From NCBI RefSeq assembly GCF_047511655.1, contig NC_133400.1:253001-317000 (forward strand): DNA of 64,000 nt, in the 5' to 3' direction. The number at the start of each line of letters is the position of its first letter. Position 1 is the stretch's first letter. Positions 11,401 through 24,100 of the stretch are shown here, piece after piece. The notes beneath the pieces are model-generated. The model was not told the origin of the DNA. It searched no databases and saw nothing but the letters and a program-made list of their open reading frames with translations. Made by a program: the position numbers and the translations under genes. The DNA comes from Castor canadensis. Lineage: Eukaryota > Chordata > Mammalia > Rodentia > Castoridae.

Positions 11401-14400
11401 ACCAGGGGCTGCTTACAGGTCCCCAGTTGGGACTTACACTACAGTACCTGAGGGACCCAGTGGCCTCCAGGCCAGTGCACATCACAGCCAGCAGAGGACT
11501 GTGTCCACTGCTGCCTGGTCTCACCTCCCACAGAGTCCAGTTTCTACCAAGATAACCCATCTCGGCACAGGAACTCAGCAGAGCAACTGTCCACTGCCTG
11601 TCTTTGGAGGGGAATCCAACTGCCCTCCTATCCCAGCCCTGGTTTGGAGCCACTGCACTGCTGGCTCCACACCTGCTGGGCACCAAGCAATAAAGACGCA
11701 GCCTCCAGGTTGTGTCACAGGGGTCAGACCCAGCTCGAAGTCACTGAAGAGATGGAGGGGCTTCCTCATGGTGGCCCCAGGTTGCACGCTGCCTGAGGAC
11801 AGCCCTCCAGGTAGGGACCACCAGATAGTCTCTTCACCCCCAGCCAGCCATCTACTACACTGAGGCCCAGTCTGAACCAAGCACTCTGGCTTGGTTCTGC
11901 ATTCTGATTTTGGTCTTTCTCTGTGCCTCCTCATCTCCTATTTCTCTTTCTATAACAAGTATCAGAAATTAGATGAAAAAAAAGGGAAGCCACATTTATC
12001 TCGATCTTTGTGGAGGCTTTTCTTGGTTGCTGGCATAGAGGATACCAGTCTGCTCTTTGGATTTTCTCTGGATGTGAATTTCTTGGGACTGGTGACTGGC
12101 AATGCTCAGTCAACAATTAGCTGTGGGGTGTGTGGGTGTTCCTGACACAGAGCTGGGAGGAACTCAAAAGAAAACCAGCCCTCCTTGCTGGACCCCTATG
12201 TCTGACCGGAGAGAGAAAACAAATCCCTGAAAAGTGAAGGTCAAAGCAAGGTCACTGAAGCATTCAATAAGGAAGTGGACAATGGCTGCTGCGCCATGGA
12301 AATCAGCACAGATTGTAAGCAGTCACCAGGCTGGGTCCCTGGGCCTCAGAAGTGGCATGGCCAAGGGAGCAGAAAGAACAGCTGGGTAGGGGCCCAAGGG
12401 GCCACTGGTGTGCACTAGAAGTAGGACTGGCAGAAGAACCACAAAGACGCTCCCTGGAGTGTCCTGTAACAGAAGCTGCCTACCACCTCACAATAACTCT
12501 CTAAGATAAGGTCCTGAGCCACCAGAAGGAGGAGGGACAGCAGCCAATGGGAACCCTCCTTCCACAGACTCACCTGCCACCCTCTCCAACCAGCCTCCAG
12601 GCTCCCTCAGAGGCCACAAACTAGAGTTGGGAGATTGGGTCAAATAAAGGAAGCGAGCTAAGTGAGTATGGCCAGGAAGTGAGGCCTCCATGTCCTAGCC
12701 CCATGGCTCTCATGTGCAGACCCTAAGGCTTACCAGTCCAATGCCACCCCCTAAACCCCATGTGCTTGAACAAGGCAGTACCCTTACTTCTTTTCTGGGT
12801 AAGGCTCGAAGGACTCGTCCGAGGACGGTGTGTTTTGCTTCTTTTCGTTCTCATCTTCACTCAGGATGTCTCTAGGAGAGACGAGAGAGCCTTCAGCAAA
12901 GCCCTGACCTGGGGCATGTGGTAAACCAAACAGGACCTCCTGTCTGAAAATGCCACACAGATCCCAGAGCCCAGAGCTCCGTCCCACAGCTTCACTTCTG
13001 AAAATGTCTCAAGATCTAAAATCCCCAAATCTCCAAGCAATTTCCTAACAGGAAAGACAAGCCAGGGTCACTGGAATCAAACTGAAATCAAACAAGCCAT
13101 TAGCCAACTTTCCTACAGGCAGGACCCCAACTCAGGAAGGGCTTTTCTGTGAAGCCAGGAAGGTGTGGAGACTGGAGGTGGACCTCTTGGTAGGTGGACG
13201 CTGAGAAAGTTACTGCTTCACCAGCTATTGTGAGCACTACGTGGTTGAAATGGCTCACATTGAGCCATTTCAAAGTTCACAAAGGCAAGAAAATGATCCA
13301 TGACCTTCACCCTGAAACACAAATCACTATTTGGCCTCTGTTGGACAGACTGACAGTGCCTCATGGAAGAAGGACCAAAGCTGCTAGCAGCCCAAGGACA
13401 GATGTAGTCATACCTGGTCCTCACTAGAGTCACCCCAGAAACTGGGCTGTACCTCCCTGTTGGATGAGGGTGGGTCTACATTTCAGGACGTAAACACCAA
13501 CCCAGAATGGCTCTCGCCCAGAGCTAACAGACCCTGATGTGCCCCTTCTGGAGAAGTCTGTCCTCTCCCCATCTCTCACGGAGCCTCTACTTAAAGTTCA
13601 ACATCTCATCCAAAAAGGCCAGAATCTGGCGTCCTCTGTTTTAATGATACTTTAAAGTGGAATTGGCACTTTAAGGAGGAAACACTCAGGCAGCAGCAGC
13701 AGATCAAGCTGGGGGCAGGTTAAACAAACAACTCCACACTGATCTGTGCCAGAAGTACACCACTGCTCTCCTGCAGTCGCAGCAGGTCTGGATACTCTGG
13801 CACCAGGAAGCCCTGTCCGGAGCCAGACGCTTGGAACTCCCTGGGACACTCCTCTCCTCCCCTCCTCAGAGGAGAAGGGTGAGTGTGCCAACCACAGACA
13901 GCAGCCCTAGGGAAGCCGAGTCTGGTTTTCGAAGGAGAAATTTTAGGCTTTTTAAACCCACTCTTCTCTCACCCCTCAGAAAGGTCACTGAACTCGTCTT
14001 TTACCCGATCATCCGAGGTTGAAGATGGAACCTGCTTCTCACCCAGTTGCCCTAGGAAACAAAGAACAGGCTCTGGTTACCAATACCAAGCACAGAAAAG
14101 GCCTCACCTGCAAGGAGGTGATGCCTCTGTCTGAGGAGTTTTCCCTATGTGGGAACCTGGCATCCTTTACCCTTAATTTTCCCCACTCCCTCTAGGCCAG
14201 CCCCATGTCCAAAGGCACAGGTGGCACTATGGATCAGCAAGCCAGACTCCTCCCAAGCTTAGGTCATTGTTCTAGGTGGAGATAACCCACTCTTTATGGT
14301 TATAGTGGGATATTCTCAGGATTATTGTTATCAGAATATCTGTACACAGTTTATAAAGCCAAGCATTCTAAAATGCATGTGACACAACTCCACCCCCACC

Positions 14401-17383
14401 TCAGACTGTGTCATCTGAAGCTGTGTATCATCTCATCTGTGTTCCTCTACCTAGTTGAACCACCTGAGTAACTGTGTTTTTGTAGAGCCCCACTGTGGAT
14501 TTGCAAGTAAGAGCCAGTTAAGCACTCACAGGCAGACAGGTGCACTAGCACATGAAGAGCAGAGGCTGGCACTGGGCCTCCTAACATGGCACCCAACAAG
14601 CAGCTGCACCCAACTCATAGCACATGGGTGGGGTCCAGGCCCACAGAGGGGCCCTGTTTGCCCTCAGTCAGCAGGAGAGGCTGCCACACTGGCCACCACC
14701 CCCATGTCCCACAGACAAGAGTCCCATTCTTTTCTCTCCCTCCATCCCCTCAGCCCACAAGAACAGCCAGTGCCCTCTGCCTGAGCATGGGCTCAGAGGA
14801 AGACTAGACACCAGATGAACATGCCTTTAAAAAACTGCTGATGCAGGTGCCTGTTCATTAAGGAACTTGCTGGTGGTGTCTCCCTACACGCAGGTGTTGA
14901 GGGTAGCTGCAGCTCCTGGGGAAGTACTTCTGCTGGTTCCCCGTCTTCTCCCTCTAGCTCCCTCTATTCACCACACCATGACAAACACCCAGCTGGTGCA
15001 GACACCTGCTTTCTGCTGAAGACACCACCCAGATATAGAATCTGGTTCTACAATAGGCCTAAGGTGCCTCCTACCTGGAGCCTCACTGGGGGCCAGGCTT
15101 GGCTGAGGTGGAGGGCCTGGCCCAGGTCCCACAGAGTTGCCATCTGAAGGTGGTGGGGCCACATCTGTGCTGGGCAGAGTCTTGGTCTCAGCCCCGACTG
15201 TGGTCCCTCTGCCCTGGCAGAGCTCAGGGGCAGCCCCAGTGGGGTTGGACTCCGGGTTCTGGTCCAGGGGTGGTGCTGTCTCCTTGTCCCACGCCCACTT
15301 GACTGCCAAGGTGCTGTCCAGCAAGAGGGCTCTGCAGCTGGAGCCAGTGTCCATGGTGTAGTCATGGCCCTGATCGCAGCCCCACACAGCTTGGATGATG
15401 CCACAATACTCGGAGGACAGTGTCCTCTGGAGGCTGGGCAGGGCCCCGCAGCTGGCCGCGTGTCCGTGTACCCACCCCACCAAGCCATGCAGGCAGCGGG
15501 GGCTCGAGGTGATCAGATCCACTAAGGAGAGTCAACAGAGATGTCAGCCCCATGGCTGGCCAGCACCCAGCCCAGCTTTACAGAGCCCACCCTGGCACCA
15601 GGGGCGGACTCACCCAGACAAGCTCCCTCCTCCGCCACTGTTGGGGGCTGAACACCAACCCTACAAAGCATCAGTATGGCCATAAGCAAGACAAGGAGCC
15701 CAGGGCCCACAGGGCTCCTCAGTTAGGAGCCTCCAAGGTCTCAAACTTCCCCAGCTGTCTCTTTGTGGGAACCCTCTGTAGGTTCCTGTCCCTTCTCTCC
15801 ATCCACCCCTCCACAGAAGATCCCACCACTGTACTCCCTGCTCTATAACAGCACCCAGCACAGGCTGCTGAACCCCTGAACATCCCAGTGATCGAACAGA
15901 GCCTACTTCGCACAAGGGTTCCGCTGGCTGGTCGGTGACACATTGACTCTCTGCAAGAAGGACCTGAGGAGACTGTGGCACTGGTAGAACTGGGCGTGGC
16001 AGTTCTTGCAGACAAACTGAGGCAGGGCTGGGTCCTGGTGCACAGCCACACCCAGCAGGCTTTGGAAGTCCCTGATGAAGACACGATCCCCAGGGGATGG
16101 TCTTTCTGAGTTCTCTCCAGGTGCCCTGCCAGAGATGCTTCTGAGGCTTCTCGAGGAAAACTTCCCGTGGCACAGGCGACAGTGCCCCATGGCAAGAGCC
16201 CGGCCTGCTCCTGGGCAAAGCAGCAGATGTGAGAGTCAGAAAGCAAGACTAACTGGTGGCAAGCCCTGAGGCAGCTGCAGACTGAGACCCACACTCCCCT
16301 CTGGCCTTCCAGAATGTGGGTGGAGAAGTGCCCACCCGGGTCCTCCCCAGTGCACTAGCAGCCAGGCTCAGGAGCTGGGCCTCACTGAATGGTCAGCTTT
16401 TTCTAGAAGGCCACTGGTCAATAAATCTTTCAAATAACTTTTTTCCCCAAGGTTCTCACAAGTCCAGGCTGGCCTTGAACTCTTGATCCTCCTGCCTCAG
16501 CCTCCTGAGTGCTGGGATTACAGAGATGCACCACCACGCCTGGCTCCTTTCAAAAAATTCTAAATGCCTTCACCAAGACAGAACTTTATTTCTGCTCACA
16601 TCATCCTGGTGAGAGCAAAAATGAAGGAGTTGTGCCCATGTTGTGCCCTCAAGGAAATGACTTACTGTCCATCCCTGGGTGTCCTGTCTGCCGAATGTAG
16701 ATGATGCCACCTCATGGCCTGCCCCAGGGGGACTAAAGGAGAATGTGTGTGGAAAGGTGTTCTCAAATGGGCAAAAAGCTCGACACAAATGCAAAACTGC
16801 ACAGCTGCCATTACCCTACCCAGCTCATGCACCAACCACCAGTCAGGCGGGACCAATCGGTTCACACAATTAACTCAGTTCTCACACTTTCTGGTCTTTT
16901 AATCAGCTGTCCAGAGAAGTTAAACAAATAACTCAGGATACACAGCACAAAGAACGAGTAGGACTAAATCCACAGCTGCCCGACTTCAGATTGAGCACTG
17001 GCACGAAAGGGTCGGCTACCTTGCCAAAGGTCACTGCAGCAGAAGTCCGAGCCCTTCCCAACTGGGAGGCCTGGTCTGCTGTCTGAATCGCCAAGCTACG
17101 CCGGGACCGCCCGCCCCCCGCCACCGCTACCGCTGCGACCCTGACCCGACGTTCGCGCCGGGCCTCGGGACCGGCCGGACCCACCTGCCTCGTCTGCGCC
17201 GTCCTCGCCCGCGTTCCCGCACGCCCGCGCCGCGGCCACGAAGGCCGCCGCCCGGTCCACGCTTGGCCCGCTGCTGCGGGAGGGGCGGCCCCGAGCCCGG
17301 CCGCTGCCACAGCCGCCGCCCGAGCCCCCGCGCTGCCCGGCCGCCCCAGGCGACAGGAAGCGGCCGAGTCGGTCCCGCTTCAT
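5424..17383 (-). CDS. ZNF276: ZNF276, ZAD and C2H2 zinc-finger protein, complete (611 aa, 11 exons)
   Basis: Predicted nuclear DNA-binding protein. Exons in coding order: 17383-17185, 16210-15907, 15660-15614, 15521-15075, 14051-13973, 12871-12788, 8171-8061, 7993-7918, 7581-7464, 5867-5768 and 5694-5424. The start MKRDRLGRFLSP matches the human start. Residues about 77-160 form a ZAD, with paired cysteines in CRLC and CKNC; ZNF276 is known as an unusual vertebrate carrier of this insect-type domain. An acidic stretch (LSEDENEKKQN) and a basic stretch (RKKPGPKPGWKKK) precede five C2H2 fingers at roughly 430-575, beginning CPYQGC, CPHPGC, CDECGQ, CEVCGF and CDQCGR. The tail AVKPEPT contains a SUMO-type VKPE. 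Length is close to human (614). It is head-to-head with VPS9D1 and tail-to-tail with FANCA. The intron between 8172 and 12787 is packed with SINEs. Confidence 0.97.
6098..6182 (-). repeat. ID-type SINE, ZNF276 intron
   Basis: TTCTTGTGGTACTGGGGTTT and ACCACTTGAGCCACTCCTCC mark a reverse ID-half copy. Confidence 0.75.
6545..6870 (+). repeat. Old L1 (L1M-type) 3' fragment, ZNF276 intron
   Basis: AAGTGGAAATAACCTAAATG TCCATCATCAGG and CCAGCAATAAAAAGGAACAA follow the L1M 3'UTR pattern. Diverged. Confidence 0.5.
6930..7164 (-). repeat. Dimeric SINE, ZNF276 intron
   Basis: Complete reverse dimer, from a T-rich tail and GGCCTCATGCTTGCTAGGCA to GAGTAGCTAGGACTACAGGG. Confidence 0.85.
8725..10490. repeat. 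Dense SINE cluster in ZNF276 intron
   Basis: At least ten copies lie back to back. Plus-strand copies: a 7SL monomer (about 8728-8862), an ID (8868-8946), a composite (9047-9330), ID pieces (9518-9600 and 9620-9690), a 7SL half (9715-9838) and a full dimer (9836-10031). Minus-strand copies: an ID half (10052-10147), a full dimer (10148-10372) and a 7SL half (10373-10490). The plus and minus blocks face each other across about 10031-10055. Confidence 0.75.
10540..10790 (+). repeat. Old L1 (L1M-type) 3' fragment
   Basis: AAATGTGGCATATCCATACA ATAGCATATG, then GGTGGATGAACCTCAAAGGC and GGCGAAAGAAGCCAG, are hallmark L1M 3'UTR phrases in plus orientation. Confidence 0.75.
10940..11036 (+). repeat. 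B1-like SINE, ZNF276 intron
   Basis: AGGTGTGGTGACTTTGCCTG TAATCCCAGCACTC and GAGATCCTGTCTTAGAAC mark a shortened B1 monomer. Confidence 0.75.
11040..12780. other. Unique intronic stretch of ZNF276
   Basis: This lies between the SINE cluster and exon 6. Long frames occur on both strands in this GC-moderate DNA (for example plus 11306-11863). None shows a recognised domain or clean exon borders, so I see nothing supported here. Confidence 0.5.
16447..16546 (-). repeat. B1-like SINE, ZNF276 intron 1
   Basis: GTCCAGGCTGGCCTTGAACT, CTGCCTCAGCCTCCTGAGTG and ACCACCACGCCTGGC form a well-preserved reverse 7SL monomer. Confidence 0.9.
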
Positions 17384-18123
17384 GGTGGTGGCCGCCACTT
17401 GAGCTCGACCCAGTGCTGTTTGGTGAGGCTCGCTGGGCTCCACTCGGGTAGACTTGACTGCTCCACTCAGCTCTGCTCGGCCCGGCCCTACTCTGCTCTC
17501 CCAGTTCCGCTCGGCCCCGCGCGACTCTACTCGGCTTGGCTCGGCTCTGCTCGGCTCCGCTCGGCTTCACTCGGTCCCGCCTCTCGGCTCCGTTGGTCCC
17601 AGCCTCTCTGAGCCCGGCGAAGGGAGGAGTGCAGCGAAGTGAGGAGCGGCGGACCGAAGCCTGCTTCCGATGCCTGCGAGAGCGACAGTGCCCGCTGAGT
17701 GCTGTGCCAAGTTTCTGGCGGACGAGGGTCGCTTAGAACTCGCGACAAGCCTGCGAGGGAAGGGCGGTCGGGAGGGCAAACGGCCCCAGACAGAGAGGCG
17801 CCGGTGGCTGCCCTTAAATGCTCATGGCAACTATGCGAGGAGGTTCTTTCCACCAATCTCCTTGTCCAGATGGAGACAGGACCCGCCCCCAGCAGCTGAC
17901 TGGATCTGTCCGGCCCTTCTACTCACTGGCCGCGGTCTGCGCGGCGCGCGGTTGGGGCGGCGGGGCGCCTAGGGGGGGGTGAGGGGGGCGCCGGAAGTAC
18001 TCTAGTTCCCTTCCGTTGTTCCTCTGCTCCGGCGGCTCCCTCAAACAGCTCACGCGGCGTTCCGAGGGGCATCGTTCCGAGGGGCCCCGCCCCTCGCCGC
18101 TGCCTCCTCCCGCGCCCGGCGCC
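17384..18123. promoter_or_regulatory. Bidirectional CpG-island promoter of ZNF276 and VPS9D1
   Basis: The start codons of the two divergent genes are 740 bp apart in very CpG-rich DNA; the island extends over about 17090-18330. An ETS/GABP-type CCGGAAGT at 17991-17998 and nearby GC boxes lie just upstream of the VPS9D1 start. A decamer array occupies the ZNF276 side. No TATA box is evident near either start. Transcription start sites are inferred, not seen. Confidence 0.8.
17531..17580. repeat. Decamer tandem array (TCGGCTNNGC-type) in ZNF276 5' region
   Basis: Five consecutive 10-base units in exact register each begin TCGG (TCGGCTTGGC, TCGGCTCTGC, TCGGCTCCGC, TCGGCTTCAC, TCGGTCCCGC). Looser copies of the same motif flank the array from about 17405 to 17600. 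Confidence 0.85.
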
Positions 18124-21100
18124 ATGGCAGCTGCGGCCGGAGACGGGGCTGCGAGGCCGCTTCAGAGCGCCATGAAGATGGCCAACTTGGCCATCGAGCT
18201 GGACACCGGCAACCGGCCCCGGGTAAGGCGGGGCGGAGAGGGACTCGGCCCCGCGGTGGCGGTGGAGAGGGTGGGCGGCTCGCAGGGGTCGCGCTTTGGC
18301 GGCGCGCCGGCAGCATCGGGGCCCGCCCGGCGGCTCCAGGGCGGTCGGTGTCCGGCGCAGGGGCGGGTGCCAGGCGCTGCAGTGACCTCGGAGAGTTCAC
18401 AGTCCTCTCCTGGCCTCAGTTTTACCGTGCATTTAATGAGTCAATGAATTAGAGCCGAAGTGCTGTTTATAAAGGGGATTCGGGGCCCGTGACGCAGCCC
18501 TCCAAGGTGTGTATGGCAGCGGATTCCATGTGGACGTGGGTTTTTTGGGGCAGAGACTCGGTTTGATCAGGGAACTAATCCAGAAAAGGCTGATTGCGGG
18601 CTTGTTCGTAATGCGGCTGTTTGTAGTCGCCTTCAGAAGTGGTTTGGGAGAGGCGTGAGCTGTCACTGGAGTGAGCACCTGAGTCTAAGGATGGCGGCCA
18701 GGTAGAAAAGCTGGCCTAGCTACCCTGGGCTCCCCAAGAAGAGGAGGAGTCTGCCTGTGCCTAGGAAAATCATCCTAGTTCCCCAAGTTGGCTTTCTATG
18801 GCAGTGCCAGGAAGCCTGCCAGAAATGTTTTATCCTTAGGTTTGAGATGCAGACTTAATTAAAGATGGGTAATTTGACAACTGGAATAAAACAAAACACA
18901 CATATCATGCCATGGTTCCTGATGCCCTGAGCTCTGTCACAAGAGAGCCCTGGACAGAGCAGTGGCTCCCATGAAATGTCCACCTTCTGGGCTCCTGTGT
19001 GCACACACAAAAAAAAACTTACTCTGGGGCTAGCAGAAAGGGATTTCCTAGGCCCTAAGCCAGAAAGTGAAGCTGAGGTTTGCAACCTCACCTCCTTCTT
19101 AGCCTCTTGGGAAATATTTTTCTTCTGCCGTGGAATCAATGGTCTTTGAGTTGCACAGGAAGGAAACTTGTCGTACAAAATGAAGAATGACACTGCTGCT
19201 GGGGCTGCTTCCCAGGCTACCTGAATGAAGGTCAGTTCCTTCCTGTGCTGGAGGAAAAACAGTGAGAGGAGGGATCCATCCAACTAGCTCCCAGCTCCAC
19301 TGCCCAGTGCAGAAGTTGTAGGAAGAAGTTACTGTCTCCGCCTCAGGCAGAACACCACTGAACATAGGGAGTTCTCTGCTAAACAGCTAACCATTGCAGT
19401 GTAGCAATCTCAGAAACAGCAGACACTGCTGCTCCTGTGTTTCCCACAGGGGCACCAGGCCAGCACAGTGCAGTCACTCCCCCCTCTACTGGCCTGACTC
19501 CTGCCATTTTCTTCCCTGGACACAGGAGGCGTACACAGAGTACCTGAGAAGCATCCACTACATCTCCCAGGTGTTACTGGAGGAAGTGGAGACAACTGGA
19601 GGTGGGCTCTCCAGCTTGCCACCTCTCATGAGTGCCAAATTGTGGGCTGCTTAGTCCTTGATGGGACCCAGGTCTGGGGGTCTTCTATGACTTTACAACC
19701 TGGTCATTAACAGAAGGTGGACAATAAGTATGACCTATCATAGCGTGACATGGTATTGAGGGACAGTGGTGTGGGTAAGGGGATGGATACTGGGGTGGAG
19801 CAGGGAAGAGTGGGACCATTCCCAGCAGGGGGATGTGCAAAGGCCCTGAGAAGGAAATGGGCATGGCAAGACTGTATGAGCCTTGGCTAGAATTGGAGTT
19901 GTTTAGGTGTGAAGAGAAGCTTGTGCATGCTTCAAGCTTTTTGGGAGAATCCAGCATGGGAGGAGAGGCATGAGGAGGCTCTGCAGTGAGGACAGCAGGG
20001 CTTGAACCACCCTCAGGCAAAGAGAAGTGGAGGACTTGGGGTGGAACTGACCAGACTTGCTGAGGGTTTGATGGTGAGCTGCTAGGGCAGAAGGTGCTCA
20101 GAGCGGATGATAGGCAGGAGCAGATTACGAGGGAAAGAATAGAGAATTCCATAGTGAACACATTAAGTCTAAGGGGCAAGCAGTCCACTGGACATAGCAC
20201 AGTCAGGGAAAGCTAGCAGGGAGCAAATGATCTCAGCTGAGCTCTGGCACTCCAAGATTGAGGCATTGGGAAGAGGAACTGATAGGAAGACCACAGGGAA
20301 GGTGACATCCCAGTGCACAGAGAAACCTCTTTAGCAGGGTAAGGACAGTTTTAGGGAGAGTTGGGGGGCTGAAACATTATAGAATGAGGGTAAAGTGGGT
20401 CTTGAGGGGATCTGCTGTAAGGGGAGCAGGACAGTGGGGTCAGGAGCTGGAGCTGGTGGGGCCCAGGGCAGAGGGTGTATCTGCTGATAGAAGCAGTCCC
20501 ACGGAGGGAAGGGATAGCACAGGTGCCTCTGGATGGGGTACTTGCCTGCTACACCTTCAGAGAGGCAGGTCTTTGACATAAGCAGCAGGCAGATGGTGGG
20601 GCCAAGAGAGTCCCACAGTATACCCTTGTCTCTATACAGTGGTGGTGGAGGCTGCATGGCCATCTCCAGAGGAGTTGCAGTTGTAGATGGGCACTGTGAG
20701 GAGCTCAGGCCCCTGACGCTCAGGCCCCAATGAGGTGCAATGGTCAGTCTGTTGCTGAGCTGGCCAAGCACAGGCATGCACATGGTCCTGAGCCCAGAGC
20801 TAGTAAGCAGAGATGAGTAAAGGGTGGGCTTGCCTAGCGTTTCCACTTCTTTGTTCTTACCTCAGCAAGTATCTGATTCCTGGCAGAACTGACTGTAACC
20901 AGCCTTCTCGTCCCTTCCCCAGAAGCTGGGGAAACTGTTCCGCCTGACACCTCAAAGATGCTGAAGCTGGCTGAGCAGTGTCTGGAGCGGGCCCAGTCAA
21001 CAGCTGCCAAGCTTGGTGGGTGCCCAAAGAAGGGGGCTGTCCCTGGCACTCCCAGCCAGCATCTGCTCTGTGGGACGGGGCTAAGTCTTCTGACCCCTGG

Positions 21101-24100
21101 CTGCACATGGCTTGCAGGGAAGACACATGTGAAACCAGCTACGCCTATGGCTCCTCCAGCCCCCTTGCCCGCCAGCCGACACCGCCGAGTGTGTTCAGAT
21201 GAAGGAGGGAAGCTCTCTCCTTTCCTGCCTCCTGAGATCTTCCAGAAGCTGCAGGTGGCAGAGTCACAAAGCTCTAAGAAGTAAGATGGGCAAGGTGGGA
21301 GGTGCGCTGAGCTTGGGTTTGGGTCTAGAGGTCAAGTAGAGTGAGCGCCCCATGGGTAACTTGGTTACAGTGGACTCCAGGGTAGAAATACCCTTTCTCC
21401 TGGCAGAAGCAGATACAAATCCTCTGAGGAAGAAAGCACCTTCATCATCCATTGAATTAGTGGCACACAGTCAAAGATAGCCAAGCAGAAAAAGAAACAA
21501 GTGATAAGAGAATGATAGTGGAAACAGACCTGCAAAGTTTCCAGGTAGTTATCAGGCACAGATTAAACAGCTCTGTGTTCAGAGATACAAAACAAAAGTT
21601 TGAAAACACCTGAAAAAAAAATTATAAAGTCAGACCCAGCAAATAAGGAGCCAAGTAGAAACAAAACAAAACAGAACATGCTCAGGCTGCCAAACCTGCC
21701 TAGCAAGCATGAGGCCCTGAGTTCAAACCTCAGTACCCCCCCACACACACACACAACATGCTTCAGTTTATTTTTTGGGCAGTACTGGGGGTCAAATCCA
21801 GGGTCTTAGTGCATGTTAGGCAAGTGCTCTACCACTGAGCCACATTGCCAGCCCTCAAGTTCTTTTTTCTTTTCTTTTCTTTTTTTTTTTTTTTGTGGTA
21901 CTGGGGTTTGAACTCAGCACCTACACCTTGAGCCTCTCCACCAGCCCTTTTTTGTGATGGGTTTTTTTGAGATAGCGTATCACGAACTGTTTGTCTGGGG
22001 TTATGTTCAAACTGTGTTCTTCCTGATATCTGGCTCTCAAGTAGCTAGGATTACAGATGTGAGCCACCAGTACCTGGCTCCCTCAAGTTATTTTTAAAAC
22101 TAGGTAAAGCTGGGTGCTGGTGGCTCACGCCTATAAGCCTAGCTACTCAGGAGACAGAGATCAAGAGGATTGTGGTTTGAAACCAGCCCAGGCCAAAAAA
22201 AAAGGGGAGGGTGAGGTTGGAGTGGCTCAAGTGGTAGAACGCCTGCCTGCAAGCATGAGGCACTGAGTTCAAACCCTACTATCACCAAGACAACAACAAC
22301 AACTAGGTGAGAACAAAAACTAATTGTATTTTCTAGTGGAAGTCCACACATACAGCAGAAAATAAGTAGGCCAGGTGTGTTACAATCTGTAATCCCAGCA
22401 CTGGGGAGGCTGAGACAGGAGGATTGTGAATTTGAGGCCCACCTGAACTACTAGAGTCTGTCTGAGAGAGGGAGAGAGAGAGAGACAGAGCAGAGTAGAT
22501 AAGTTTATAACAACAGACTAGACATCACTGAAGAAAGAATTTACCAGTAAATTGGCAAAAGGGGACAGGTAAAGCCAGCTACCAGAGGCTCACACCTGTA
22601 ATCCTAGCTACCTAGGAGGTAAAGATCAGGAGGATCGCAGTTCAAAGTGAACCCGGGCAAATAGTTCCATGAAACCCTATCTTGAAAAACCCTTCACAAA
22701 AATAGGGCTGGTAGAATGGCTCAAGGTGAAGGCCCTGAATTCAAGCCCCAGTACTGAAAAAAAAAAAAGGGCGGGGGAAGAGGTAGAATGCCTACATATG
22801 TTTCTTGGTGTATTAGAAAGAGAGAAAGGCATTATTTGAAAACATAATAGCAGACAGTTTTCCAGAACTAATGAAAAGGTACCAAGACACAGATGCAAGA
22901 AGCCCAAAGAACCCTGAGTGGATAAATGAAGGCCCTCCTCCTGCCCCACCACTCACGCCCTCGTGGCCCCCAGACACCTCAAGGCTGAGCACAGACTTCA
23001 GATTCAGGATGGACTCTCCCTCCTTAGTCTTGCTTCTTCACACCCCATCTTCTCTACCACCCCTGAAAGCAGAGAGATGTGTGGCATGCAGCACCCTGCC
23101 AAGTTGACACATTTCTCCCTTTTGCAGGTCGCAAATGAATTTCACCATTTGGCCCATGTACAGTTCCATGTTGCTGCCACAGATATATAACTGATTTTCA
23201 TAGAAGTCCAGTGTCTAACTTCTCTTGAGTCAAAAGTCCCGAAAATACCAAGACCCATGTTTCAGCAGCAGATTAGAAGGGGCAGGTACCTCTAGTCCAC
23301 CCCAGATGATTCCTCTGCATTTCCTTCCTGTGCTGTCACCACCTTCTGTTCCCAGAGTGAGGTCAGGAAGGGTGTGAGGAGGGCTGTTTAGGTCACCAGG
23401 GCACTCCTGGTCTTCCTGAGTCTGAACAGTAACTTGTCCCTATTCAGGGAGCTGACACCACTAGAGGAAGCCTCCCTGCAAAACCAAAAGTTAAAGGCCA
23501 CATATGAGGCCCGGATGGCCCGTCTTGACCCCAGCCAGGCCATGCAGAAGACATCACTGGTGAGTGGAGTGCAGGAAGGCTGGGGTTGGACAGGAAAGGG
23601 TCCAGAGGTAGTGAGGAATGGGGCCCGGAAATGCTGGGGTTGGTCAGGGAAGGGTCCAGGGGTAGGACATCACTGGTGAGTGGGCTCACTCCCTCTTCCC
23701 CTCTTAGACCCTGTCTCTACAGCGGCAGATGATGGAGAATCTGGTGATTGCCAAAGCCCGGGAGGAGACTGCATCCTTGAGGGGAGATCAGAGTGGGATC
23801 TGGAAGTGGGAGTGGAGAAGGGAGCTGAGGGTAGAGGAGGAGCCAGATCCCAGGCCCTCAGGTGATGCTCTTGCCCTCTACACAAGCTGCCTTCCACCCT
23901 CCCCAGCGGCAAGCAGCTGTTCTCTATCCTTCAAGTCAGCGGAAATGTGCTTCTCCCAGTCACCTTCCCTGGGAATAGCCTTTCCCTGAGTTGCTGCCTG
24001 CCCTCCTGGCCTTGCTCACTGCTAGGCTGCACCTCTGGAGAGCAGAGGCAGCTTCACTGCCTGCTGGACTCCTGGGACATCTCAGGTACCAGGAGAGCAT

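Noticed and set aside
11306-11863. 185-codon plus-strand open frame in ZNF276 intron
   Set aside because: There is no recognisable family, no splice context, and overlapping long frames lie on the other strand. Chance is the simplest explanation.
17381-17443. In-frame upstream ATG giving ZNF276 a 20-residue N-terminal extension
   Set aside because: The human protein begins MKRDRLGRFLSP, which is present here at 17383. The extension lies in the repetitive 5' region.
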